Shown one piece after another: positions 12,915 to 22,884 of a DNA stretch of 64,000 nucleotides. This DNA is from Tanypteryx hageni. Taxonomy: Eukaryota; Arthropoda; Insecta; Odonata; Petaluridae. The DNA lies in the NCBI GenBank assembly GCA_028673005.1, contig CM054117.1, positions 51,271,870 through 51,335,869 of the forward strand, given 5' to 3'. Each line of letters begins with the position of its first letter. The stretch's first letter is position 1. Both the position numbers and the translations under genes were made by a program. The notes under the pieces were generated by a model. The model did no database searches. It was not told the origin of the DNA and was given only the letters and a program-made list of their open reading frames with translations.

Positions 12915-13305
12915 AAATTGATGGAATGATATGATCCGAAGATCCTATGCAGACAGGCATAAGCTGTGAAAGTTGGAACAATTTTTGAACCGAGAAAAAA
13001 AGTCTGCTATGACCGAGAATTGAACCCGGGTCTTCTACTTGCCGGGCGGATATTCTACCTCTGAACTATCGTAGCAGAACATTTTCTCTCGTTTCTGAAC
13101 ACGGATGTTTTCCTTGGTGAGACGGGAACTAGCCAAGCTAGTATCAAACTGCCCCAACAGATGTCCTCTAAGAGAATCATCGAAAGAAACTCCTCCCTCT
13201 CAAATGCCACGATCGTTCAGATATAGGATATCCGCCCGGCAAGTGGAAGACCCGGGTTCAATTCCCGGTCATAGCAGACTTTTTTTTCTCGGTTCAAAAA
13301 TTGTT
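12915..13305. mobile_element. Inverted pair of tRNA-like SINEs, 391 bp
   Basis: Two copies of one sequence face each other. The left copy (12977-13075) is on the minus strand and the right copy (13208-13304) on the plus strand. Each carries a tRNA-like block with ATCCGCCCGGCAAGT, an RNA polymerase III B-box-like GGGTTCAATTC, then GTCATAGCAGAC, a T-run and CTCGGTTCAAAAATTGTT. The left copy has a longer tail (12915-12976, ending ATCAATTT on its own strand). The spacer 13076-13207 is unrelated. A perfect 13-bp target duplication brackets the whole unit, so it most likely inserted as one piece. The tRNA parent is uncertain; the TTCAGAGGTAGAAT word resembles the D-arm of tRNA-Gly. Confidence 0.75.
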
Positions 13306-13318
13306 CCTATTGTAAATA
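13306..13318 (+). other. Right 13-bp target duplication of SINE pair
   Basis: CCTATTGTAAATA, identical to 12902-12914. The transposase homology resumes here. Confidence 0.85.
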
Positions 13319-15455
13319 CTTTACATTTTTTTGCTCCACTGGAAGTCGGCAACTATAGGGCGCAGACTGTTGGATACTTAGTTTCAAGTGGGATTCCTGA
13401 CTGGAAACATACAATTGAAACATTTAATGGACACCAAAAAACTGCAGATCATTCCGATTCTTTAATGACTTTCCAGCAATTGCTGGACATTCGCGATCAA
13501 AAAGTTATAACTATTAATAAGGACACAGATAAAGCTAAAGCGCAACAAGTTAAACTAAACAGAAAATCGTTAGAACCTATCATAAAGACCGTAATCCTTT
13601 GTGGCAAACAGGGAATACCTATTCGCGCTCATCGAAATTACGGTAAATTTTGTGTAGACACAGACTGAAGAAAATGAGGGCAACTTTTGGGCATTATTGC
13701 GTTTCTGCATTGATGCTGGAGACAAAGATTTAAGAGAACATATAGAAAATTGTGGAAAAATGCAACGTTTCTCAGTTGGAACATTCAAAATCAAATTTAT
13801 TACCATGCAAAGGCATAATATTAAAGCATATTGTTGCGAAGGTTAATGCTGAAAAATTTTTCTCGATTCTTGCAGTCGAAACCTGTGACATATCAACAAC
13901 TGAGCAATTTTCATTATGTGTGCGGTATGTACATGAAGAAAAAGATGGAATGTTATCAGTACGTGAGCAATTTTTACAGTTTATTCCAGTATCAGACACT
14001 TCTGGTCGTGAACTATCCACTACGTTAACTGTATGGGTTAAACGTATAGGAATTGACTTAACATTCTTACGAGGTCAGGGTTATGATGGTGTTGTGTATA
14101 TCGTATGAGCGGCAAATTTAATGGTGTTCGAACTCATATAAGGAAATCATGCCCTCTTGCTCTATACGTCCACTGCTAGTTACATAGTTTAAATTTCGCA
14201 ATAGGAAATACTGTGAAAGTGCAAAGCGTAAAAAATTGCATGGGTATGTTAGAAAGAATTTAGAAATTTTTCAATTTACCAGAAAGAGGTCAAATGTTAG
14301 CCAGAAAAATTAATGAACATGCCCCTGAATCAAATAAGAAAAAAATACGACAAATTGCACCTACAAGATGGCTATAACGGCATGAATCTATAATGGTAAT
14401 GATCGAACTGTTTGATGCAATTTTTGAAGAAATAAGTACCTGGCAGAACCAAGACGCTTCGCCAGGTTCCCAAATGCTATCAAACTCCATTTGTGAGTGA
14501 GATTTTCTAATTTGACTTTATACCGTTGATGCATTTCTTTCTCACACAATGTCGTTGTGCAGATTATTGCAGAAAGTTGATAGTGACCTGTATTCAGCAC
14601 TAAATTATGTGTGTGACGTCGTTGAACAAATAACAATTATGCGAACTAATCCAGAAAAGGAATTTAAAATTATGTATCAAACGGCATCTGAAAAAGCAGT
14701 ATCTATTGGGATTGAGGTAAAGAAGCCAAGGAGTTGCATAAATCGTCAACTGGGTGCAAATGTGCCATCTGAAACTACGAAAGAATATTATCAGAGGTCT
14801 GTATTTATTCCATTCGCAGACCATATGTTAAGTCAACTGAATGAGAGATTTTCGAAACATCGAGAAGTGCTACTTAAATTTAGCAGTATTCTACCTAGAG
14901 GTGAAATACCAAAACAATGTTAAATAGATGATTTTTTGTTGCTTGTTGAGTTCTACACTACCGATTTGCTTTCAACAAATAATTACGTCTTAAAAGCGGA
15001 GCTTAGAATGTGGCACAAGCGTTATGAAAATTCATCATCTGCAATAGTGCCGCCCAAGAACGCTATGGATGCTCTAACACAATATGATAAATTAATTTAT
15101 CCCAAAATTTTTATATTGCTAAAAATACTTAAGTCACACTTCCTATTACTACGTGCAGCAGTGAAAGATCGTTTTCGACTTTGCAAAGGTTGAAGACATA
15201 TTTGAGCAGCACTATGATTCAAAACCGTTTAGCACTATTAAATATATACCGAGATATTAAAATTAGTCCTCAAGATGTTTTAATGAATTACAGAAAAGAA
15301 AAAGAAAAATTAATATTTTAATTTAAAACTTTTAACATTGTATAATGAAATATTAGTACGATTTTGTGTAATTTAATGTTGTTTAATAAATATTTAGTTG
15401 AAAAAAATATTTAGACTTGAGCCTACCCCAAGAGAAATTCCTGGGTGCGCGCCTA

Positions 15456-15463
15456 CATTAAAT
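15456..15463. other. Right 8-bp target duplication of hAT element
   Basis: CATTAAAT directly follows the hAT terminus and pairs with CATTCAAT at 11024-11031. Confidence 0.7.
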
Positions 15464-15535
15464 AATAAATAATATTCGCGAGGATTAAATAAAACTATTC
15501 AGCAATAAACAATGCTATCCAATGCAAAACCGGAT
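15464..15535. repeat. Remainder of the AT-rich tandem repeat
   Basis: AATAATAAATAATATT and CAATAAACAATGCTATCC match units of the array at 10745-11031, so this is the far side of the hAT insertion site. Confidence 0.6.
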
Positions 15536-17342
15536 ATTTTAAAGACGCAGAGGTTCTGATTTATAAATTACTGCAAGCGAGGACGATACAGAACGCATAG
15601 CACGAGCAAAGGTTTGTTTTTATCTGAGGGCGATCGATGTCTGCTACGTATAACCCATGCTCACAGAGCGGAAAATAATGAAGCATTCGAGCAGAGTGAA
15701 TAAAAATGTCTATTATTATTTTAAATACGCAACAATGAAATATGTAAAGTAGATTAGGTTTCAAGAAATTATATATACATGCGCGCAAGACACTTGGCGC
15801 ACCAGTTGTTAATAGTAGACGCGCGCTTATACACGAAAGAATTAAATACGAATTCTGAAGATTTTAATTAAAAGAGGAAAAAGTTAAGTGCAGGTGTACA
15901 GTTTGGCTGAAAAAAATCTGAAGAAAATTTTGCCATAGTACAGACGATTAAGAAAATAAGCGGAGCGAAGAACAATATCGTAAGCGTGATATTCTAAAGA
16001 TTAAACAATTCAAATTTCCATAAAATGCAAACGCGTTGATAATTTTTAGAGCAAAGGTTATTTTATGCGTATGAGTATATTTCCGCGTCTATTTCCCATT
16101 CGATATGTTAAACGTCGAATTCACATTGATTAATATGCCTGCGAACAATAGATATTTCCCTAATTATTCTTTAATGCAAATTTTTGTCCGTGTGCTCCAA
16201 TGGAATTTGAAGCTTCATGGAGGTGTATATTAACGAACGAATTTCATGAATATTTATCAACGAATTTTAAGTCATGACTAAGGTAGCCGTGCTACACATG
16301 GATGCTCGAAAATGAATATACCAAAAACAAAGTTGAATAATTTTTATTATTCGGGGCAACAACAAATTCCAAAAGAAAAAACTTGTAAAGGATTGAAAGT
16401 TTAATTTGAGTGAGCAATCAAATTTACATTAATTTTCTAATAGGGGAATTCTCATTAAGTGCCGTATCAATGATGCCCTATTATCCTTCTATACGACTGT
16501 GTTGGAAAAAGTGTGTGAATTAGATCGGTATTAGCTAATGCAGTTATTTTCTCTTCAACTTTGCTGTATCTCAAAAAATAAAATAATTATTGTTTCTGGC
16601 ATATTCACGAAAGGAAATATTTTTAAAGCTACTATTTGTTTTTAACAATGAAAAGAAAAACACTCAGATGACAGATTAATTTTATCGAATATCCGCTACT
16701 TTGCTCAAAAATAGAATGTCTTTAGTCGTGAAGATATCATCAACATATGAATTTAAAGTATTAAACCTCGGCGTATGTTTCCAATTGACGTCATTCTGCG
16801 CAGAGCTTGGAATCGAGTCTAATTTTTAAATCGGACTATCTCTCGCTACCGACTTGTTTACTTTGAGAAGTGCGAGGCGCCCCCCCCCCCATTTTAATTG
16901 TCATGTGACCCATCGACGACTACCGTTAACAGAAGGATGATGCGTAAAAAGTATGTCTCTTTCACTCGTCCTTCAAGAGGCGGTGATGGGGGACGCTTTA
17001 TGTAGTATGAAATCCGTTGCCAGGAGACCTTTACCTTCCACTAGGCTTATTGCGAGTAAATAAATTAACAAACGGTGTTTTTGCCTATATCTTCCATTTA
17101 AAGAGTAAATTTCTTTTCAGGAAAACTCAGTGACTAACCGTTCGGATTCGAGTTTAATCAAATCGTATTCTATCGATTGTGTTTAAAAACAATGCATTGA
17201 TGCGATTAATAAGTATTTAAACCCACAAGCTGGTATCTTTTTGATTCCCGGTCATTTAAAAATATTTCGCCATAATTAGCGTTTATGTTTATTTTAATGT
17301 TGAAGAAAAGGTAAGTAGACGGTTCAGATATTTAGGTTTGAG
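15536..17342. other. AT-rich non-coding DNA
   Basis: No gene, RNA or TIR pair recognised. A GGCG-C10 run at about 16876-16890 could be a decayed hAT end but has no partner. Confidence 0.45.
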
Positions 17343-17592
17343 CAGTGCCCTATCTAGGGTATAGCAAAGGTGGCATTTGCCATAGGTGGCCTCTTGTAAA
17401 AGGCGCCAAACGTCCCCACAAAAATTCCAAGAGTTTATTTTCCCATAAGTACGTATATTAATTTAATACTCAAATTTAAAAATTATTGTTAACAAAAACG
17501 CTAATATTCTTTATGAAAACGAAGCAAAAATCATATTCTGCATACACAAGGTGTTTCCTGAAATTTTCCAATAGGCGCCAGTTACGCCTCTG
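17343..17592. mobile_element. hAT MITE with 8-bp target duplication
   Basis: The left end is CAGTGCCCTATCTAGGGTAT. The right end on the minus strand is CAGAGGCGTAACTGGCGCC. Words GGTGGC and GGCGCC lie just inside the ends. The flanks are GGTTTGAG and GGTTTGGT, matching at 6 of 8 positions. The 250-bp element has no coding capacity. The CAG-type ends together with an 8-bp duplication fit hAT. Confidence 0.65.
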
Positions 17593-18890
17593 GGTTTGGT
17601 AAAGCGAAGTCAAGGTCCATACACGTGTGCGGACAACCACCGCTGAATCAGAATTGCGAGCTCCACGCACGTGTGCATCTAATCGGCTTGAGGGGTTAAT
17701 GTTAAAAGCGATTCCTTTCTCTATCGCCTGGGGATGAATAAAAGATATAGTCATATTTTTATCGTGCGAATGAAGCGTTTAAGCCGATTATTGCTGCTCG
17801 CCGTTAGATATGACGTCATGACATGCGGCCGTCCTCGGTTATCTAATCAAGGATGATGCTACGCAGTGTTTCCATCGTTAATTCCACGGAATCTGGACTA
17901 AAGGAATTGTTCAATGTGAGCATCTCCGCCAGAAGAGACATAAAGGCGAACAAAAGGGGAGAAGAATTTTGCCCACGTCATTAGAGAAGTAAAATTATAG
18001 TTTTTCATGAATAACGGCAAGAAATGTCCACCGATATTCTAATTATTCAATAATCATTTTGAATTTTCGCGTTTCTGAGTGCGCGTAAACTTTGCTAAAC
18101 ATTATCAATAATCAATTTTAAGAAATTTGCTCTACCATCGTTTCAATTAAAGTAATTAGCAGGTGTTTTTGGAAAGGTGCGAACAAACTGTTTTAACCCA
18201 TTCACCTTCGCTGTGATTTGTTTGGAATAAATTACATTCAAACTTATCAGATGGGATGTCTTTAATGATTTTACCAATCCCACTTCATGACGTCATGCAT
18301 GTGTAAAAATTGGGTCACCTACTTCAGTGCTCAACGACGTGAATTTTTCCTTTATTTGGGGTGCTTTTAACCTAGTTTGGAGTTCACCACATTCGAGGGA
18401 AATGTAGTGCAAGGGGGATTTGGATTAGCAACACAATCAATCAGATGCATTTCGCTAATCATAACAATAATATTTTCACGAGGTAAAATTAAAGAAACAT
18501 CGCTCGTAAATCACACAATAAAAATCAGAAACTAAGACTGCAGAGCCAAATATAAACAAGCAGAGAGTAAAGGAGACTCCTCATAAATTTTTATCGTGAA
18601 AATAACCGGAAAATGGTCGTCTCGACCTTATAAGTACTAGTTAAAACAAAACAGCGACATTAAATTGCCAGAAAATTAATTCCATCAGTGTGTGCCACGA
18701 AAATCCAGAATTCTGCCTCGAAGTCATCGCTTTTTATCTTTGACGATTAAAAAAAAATAAAACGTGACCGGCGCCCAAATTGACACGAAGAGTTAATTTA
18801 TCCGCAATTCTTCCCTTTGAAAAAATATATATTACGGAATTTTTTTTGCAACACTAAGAGTTCTCTTCTAATCAAATGTCAAACCTTATC
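17593..18890. other. AT-rich non-coding DNA
   Basis: No recognised feature. The word CATGACGTCATG-like occurs near 17810 and 18290 (TGACGTCATG), which resembles a CRE site, but nothing around it supports a promoter. Confidence 0.4.
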
Positions 18891-19345
18891 ACTCTTTCTA
18901 TCCCTCCCTCCCTCTCTCTTTCCACTCCTTCTCTCCACACTCTATCTCCACCCTCTCTCTCCACCCTCTTTCTCTGCCATCTCTCCCCTCCTCTCTCTCT
19001 CCCTCCTCTCTCCTCTTTATCTCCTCCCTTTCTCTCCTCCCTTTCTCTCTTCCCTTTCTCTCCTCCCTTTCTCTCCTCCCTTAACTCCTCCCTTTCTCTT
19101 CTCCCTTTCTTTCCTCCCTTTCTCTCCTTTCTTTCTCTCCTCTCTTTCTCTCCTCCCTTAACTCCTCCCTTTCTCTTCTCCCTTTCTTTCCTCCCTTTCT
19201 CTTCTTTCTTTCTCTCCTCTCTTTCTCTCCTCCCTTTCTCTCCTCCCTTTCTTTCCTCCCTTTCTCTCCACCCTCTCTCTCCACCATCTTTCTCCTTTCC
19301 TACTTTTCTTATTTTTATCCTTTCTCTTTTTCCTGTACTCTCCCC
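18891..19345 (-). repeat. Pyrimidine minisatellite, 13-bp unit
   Basis: The plus strand is nearly all C and T. The clearest unit is CTCCTCCCTTTCT (13 bp), repeated with variants CTCTTCCCTTTCT and CTTTCCTCCCTTT. A higher-order period of 77 bp is visible where CCTTAACTCCTCCC recurs at about 19078 and 19155. The 162-182-codon frames on both strands are products of this composition. On the minus strand it is one of the window's many polypurine tracts. Confidence 0.85.
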
Positions 19346-20861
19346 TCCTCCTCTTGCCACATCTATCTCCCTTCGGAAGAGACTAATTTTTCCAAAAGAT
19401 CCTGCCGTTTCCGGTCCTCATTAATCTTCCTTTATACATTTTCCCCTGAAAGGGTAGTTTTGGCGTGGATTCCCTCTGCGTGTAATCAACGCTTTTCCGG
19501 ACGCGAGTCTCGACACGAAGTTTCCCACTCCAACCCTCCTCCCGAACACACGTACTACCGAGTCCTAACTGCAGCGTTCTAGTAAGATAGATAAAGGTAA
19601 TCGACGGTGCAATGCTCTCGGTTTATGCCCCCCGCGGGAGGTTGGAGGTGGGAAGTAAACGGTGATGCAGTGATTACATCACGAATGCAATCGGGCGACC
19701 GACTCTACCGCGTACTTTTCGGGCGTGCGTCATAAGAGACTATTCCTCTACTCTTCTTCTTCTCCTCAACGGGTTCAACGAACCAGATAGTGGTTTTTGT
19801 AAGCTGGAGTCTGGGAATATTTAGGAGGGATAGGGGGGGTTTGGAGAAACGGAAAATTCATTTGTTTGAATCTTATCGTGGACTTCTTTTTTCGCTTTAT
19901 ATAATATCCCGCCGTGCGAGAGGAACATTTTATTCGAGTTTGCTAACATATTTCAATGAAGCGGATGAAAGAAAGTTTTTTTCCAAAGCAAAAGCCAAGC
20001 CACTGAGGGGAAGTTTAATTTTCGTTATTTTTACTAAGCTTCTAAAAAAAACGCTGATGTGTGCGAAGGTTATTTGAGACGGTATATTTCTAGAAATAAT
20101 AAATTAAAATTTCGCTCTAATTTGCGAAATGTACGTCAAGCAATGACTGGAATCACAACGTTTTCTTGGAAAGGCCGAATCGAATTTATTTAAGCCGACG
20201 GATATGCTCGCTGTCTAATAGCATCGTGAATTCCGATCTTCAAAAATATACTCTCTGCGCACTGAATATAGCCTCCTTCGAAGAGAGGGACGAAACTCGA
20301 TTCTCTGTATTTTTCATTCATCAAAAGGTATAACCGATTCCGAGAAATTTGTCAAGGAGTTGCTCTTAGTTTTCAACATCCTCGAGGAGGGAGAACTTAA
20401 CGTCGCATTTAATCTCCGTGAAAATATGAAAAAGAGCCTTATTTAAGGATCTTTAAAACATTCATCCGACGGAAGAGACACTGGGATAGATTTAGCATGT
20501 AACTCGTTAAAAAAAGAAGTCATTGCCTTACCCATGTAGAGTAAATGCGCGATTCAAAAAGGTAACATTTCCTCGCACAAAGAGGCACCTACGTAGTAAT
20601 TAACCTGTCGAGTGAGAGAGAGAGAGCCATAAAGCACACACCGAGGGGTCCGAGCCACGAGCTACTAGATTGCTTCGAGAGTGTTTGGCGAAGTGGGTTG
20701 GCAGTGTAATTAAAAAATAAAAACTCGACACTCGTACTCTTTTCTGTCCACATTCGCCATCGCCATTTTTAAAAATACGCTTCAGTACCATTCCTGCCTA
20801 CCAGGAAATCATCACACGCCCACACAAACACAAATACTACCCACCTCCTTAGTGCCACCTA
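19346..20861. other. Non-coding, mixed composition
   Basis: A moderately CpG-rich segment lies at 19490-19720. A 95-codon frame starts at 19790 but has no recognised motif. Nothing else supported. Confidence 0.4.
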
Positions 20862-21169
20862 CAGAATGTCCCATAAGTCAATTTACCGCAAGCGTGAGAT
20901 TGAGCAGCAAAAATAAACCTTTTATATTTATTTTTTATCTTTACTGTTATATTTATAGTTTATTTATTTGTAAGAATTATTTATAATAATTAAAACATCA
21001 GCACGGGAGTCCCGTAAGTCCCTTTACTCCTAGGTGTAGTGAGCTGCATTTGTGATTTGTCGTATTTTCCTAATTCTTGTTTTTTTTTGTGGTTCAATAT
21101 GAGCGAATATAGTTCGTCTTAAATGCATTTCGTCTTAACAGTTGGGCGTAAAGGGATTCTGGAACACTG
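20862..21169. mobile_element. Candidate TA-flanked MITE (Tc1/mariner-like)
   Basis: The left end is TA then CAGAATGTCCCATAAGTC. The right end on the minus strand is TA then CAGTGTTCCAGAATCCC. Both continue into a TTTAC word. The GTCCCATAAGTC word resembles ends of insect mariner-type elements. The interior repeats a variant word, GAGTCCCGTAAGTCCC, at 21007. The TIR is too degraded for certainty. Confidence 0.4.
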
Positions 21170-22054
21170 TAGATATCCCGGGACCAACCACCATCTGACA
21201 CATTTGCTGCTTTGTTATTTTTTTATTTTCTTACCCCAAACAATTCCTCGTTCCCCCTCCATACTATTCCTCACACTGCGATTCCAAGCGAGAGATGGAA
21301 TAATCTTAAAAAAAAAACAAAAACCTCTTCTCTTAAGGGGAGGGAGGAGATGGAGTGAATATCACGCGTAACGCTCCGTACGGACCTGTTTTAAATCACT
21401 TGTAGAGACTGGAGAAGGAGGTGGCATTCGTGAGCAGTCCATTATTCTTCTCTTTCTATCTCTCTCTCTCTCGCTCACTCTCTTTTCACTCGCTTGTTTC
21501 CTCTTCCCGAGAACTGCCTATTCAAAGCCACTCGTGAGAGAGTAGGAGAGTAAAGGAGGACTTCTCTCTCTTAAACCATCGCCTACTTGAGCACTTGGCA
21601 GACGTCCTCTTTCCGCGCGGAACGATTTCTGGAAGGAGATTTTTATATACTACCTCTATACACACTTTTACCGAGGGTTATGAAGGAGGCGCGAATGACG
21701 ACGCGCTTCAGAAAGGCGTCGCTCGGAGCGTGAAAATTCTCGGAACGGAGGGAACTTGCGCGGAAAGTTGCCCAAAAATTTTTACGTCGACCGACGTTTG
21801 GTAATCGGAGCGAAGGATCCGAGAGTGTGTTCAGGTTTTATAGTGAAGTGGAGAATGTTTCGGTTTGTTTAATTGCGCGGTCCTTTTATACCGCCGTCGT
21901 TCTCCTTTCGATGAATAAAAAAAACCTTCCGCCGTTAAAATTGGATCGACGTCGAGTATGATCGTTTCAGCTAGCCGAATGACGCGTTTCATGGTCGTGA
22001 TTTTACAGTAGTAAACAACGATAACTTTCAGAAATAGCGCTCAAGTATCAAGTA
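21170..22054. other. CpG-containing non-coding stretch
   Basis: 21540-21960 has more CG dinucleotides than its surroundings and a 69-codon frame without a recognised domain. An unseen promoter or 5' exon is possible but not supported by any clear motif. Confidence 0.3.
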
Positions 22055-22735
22055 CAGTCATACCCCGTTTAACGCTGAGAACGAGAGCGCTAACTGAATC
22101 AGCGTTATGCGGGGTCATTTTAGTATAGTATTTATGGAGATGTGTTCATAAAACCGTAATTTATTACCCATCTTCAAAATATTAGTAATAGCCCCTCTTC
22201 TCTCCGATACTCTAAAACTGTTCTGTGAATAACCAATCCTTAAATGCGCGATGCAGCAGATATGCTACATACCAGAAAGCCTGCAATATGTATAATAACT
22301 GCCGCAGCTTTTTTGACATTTTCTCACACTGTAACGGATTCCACGCACCCGTTATAATCAGCGCCCAATACCACCAATAGGTGTCCAATTTCGTGAGATA
22401 CGTTAACAAAAAATTGTTCCAAACAAAATTTGTAGAGAATAATATTCTCTACAGCTTGTGCAATAACAAATATTTACATTAATGAAGCCTTATGAGGAAC
22501 ATTTGAGAAAATGAAAAAGTGCTAAAAATGACACGAGTCCACTTTCGGTGGACCGATTTGAACCAATAACTAATCAGCTCTTTTCCTTACAATAAAAATG
22601 TTAAAAATGAAATTTGATGGTAATTAGTCCTTGAGTTAGAGCACTCACAAAAACGTATGGAGAAATCGGTCCGAGAACAAAGAGCGTTATAACGAATCAG
22701 CGTCCTACGGGGCAGTGTTAAACGGGGTACTACTG
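22055..22735. mobile_element. Pogo-like MITE, 681 bp, TA duplication
   Basis: The left end is TA then CAGTCATACCCCGTTTAACG. The right end on the minus strand is TA then CAGTAGTACCCCGTTTAACA, so about 17 of the first 20 bases match. Each end is followed by imperfect internal repeats of AGCGTT and CGGGG words. TA on both sides and CAGT ends fit the pogo/Tigger branch of Tc1/mariner. No transposase is present. Much of the interior (about 22405-22680) belongs to another dispersed repeat, also found at 62808-63070. Confidence 0.75.
22405..22680 (+). repeat. Dispersed repeat inside the pogo-like MITE
   Basis: Words CCAAACAAAATTTGTAGAG, GTCCACTTTCGGTGGACCGA, ACTAATCAGCTCTT, AAAAATGTTAAAAATGAAAT and GAGTTAGAGCACTCACAAAAA align in order with 62808-63050. 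That copy continues into an ACAGACAGACAG tail, suggesting a LINE or SINE 3' region. Confidence 0.6.
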
Positions 22736-22762
22736 TATTGAAAAATTAACTACTTTTCGTAG

Positions 22763-22884
22763 ACATCTCCAATAGCCACAACAAAGTAATAAAAAACCTT
22801 CGGTGAATCACCACTGAAAACGGCTGCTTTGCAGTCGAAATGCGATTGTTTTTTATAACCTTGTTATGGTTATTTGAGATACCC
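22763..22884 (-). repeat. Foldback repeat, copy 1
   Basis: Arms ATCTCCAATAGCCACAACAA and TTGTTATGGTTATTTGAGAT pair across a short centre. The centre, read on the minus strand, is GCATTTCGACTGCAAAGCAG then CCGTTTTCAGTGGTGATTC. The same arms and centre occur in the opposite orientation at 37014-37155. Confidence 0.65.

Larger units (their letters stand above)
12560..15321 (+). pseudogene. hAT transposase pseudogene (DUF4371/THAP12-like)
   Basis: Homology runs in order through at least four frame changes. 12560-12710: a charged N-terminal region. 12781-12914: a zinc-finger-like segment (SFQYLWLIKYEWL, then ENSAYCK). 13325-13668: WKHTIETFNGHQKTADH and IIKTVILCGKQGIPIRAHR. 13673-13780: EGNFWALLRF then DAGDKDLREHIEN. 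13810-14100: FFSILAVETCDISTTEQFSL and FLRGQGYDG. 14103-14390: SGKFNGVRTHIRKS and IAPTRWL. 14750-14830: a YYQRSVFIPF block. 15140-15321: the C-terminal dimerisation domain with CSSERSFSTLQRLKTYLSST, ending in TAA. In this family the first segment usually reads ADETTD, so the first acidic residue is now Val; the YDG Asp and SSERSFS Glu remain. Internal stops also occur, for example after PTRWL. The order and spacing match full-length relatives of 700-900 residues, so this is one decayed gene rather than scattered fragments. Confidence 0.85.
11032..15455 (+). mobile_element. Complete but defective hAT transposon, 4424 bp
   Basis: The left end is CAGGCCCCTGCCCCCC. The right end read on the minus strand is TAGGCGCGCACCCAGGAATT. 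They share an AGGC start and C-rich positions typical of degraded hAT termini. Eight-base duplications matching 7/8 flank it, and both flanks are the same AT-rich tandem repeat. The interior holds a broken transposase gene on the plus strand (about 12560-15321). About 1.5 kb of leader precedes it, containing a hAT-terminus-like word CAGAGCCGGCTTTAGGGGGC at 11239 that may be a nested remnant. Stops, frameshifts and a SINE insertion show the element is long inactive. Confidence 0.7.

Noticed and set aside
13015..13075. Possible tRNA gene on the minus strand
   Set aside because: It has a B-box-like word but no proper anticodon arm, and a second copy lies inverted nearby within the same target duplication, so it is a SINE.
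18872..19424. Large frames (162 and 182 codons) on both strands
   Set aside because: Both come from the same C/T minisatellite and have Ser/Leu/Pro or Glu/Arg/Lys composition only.
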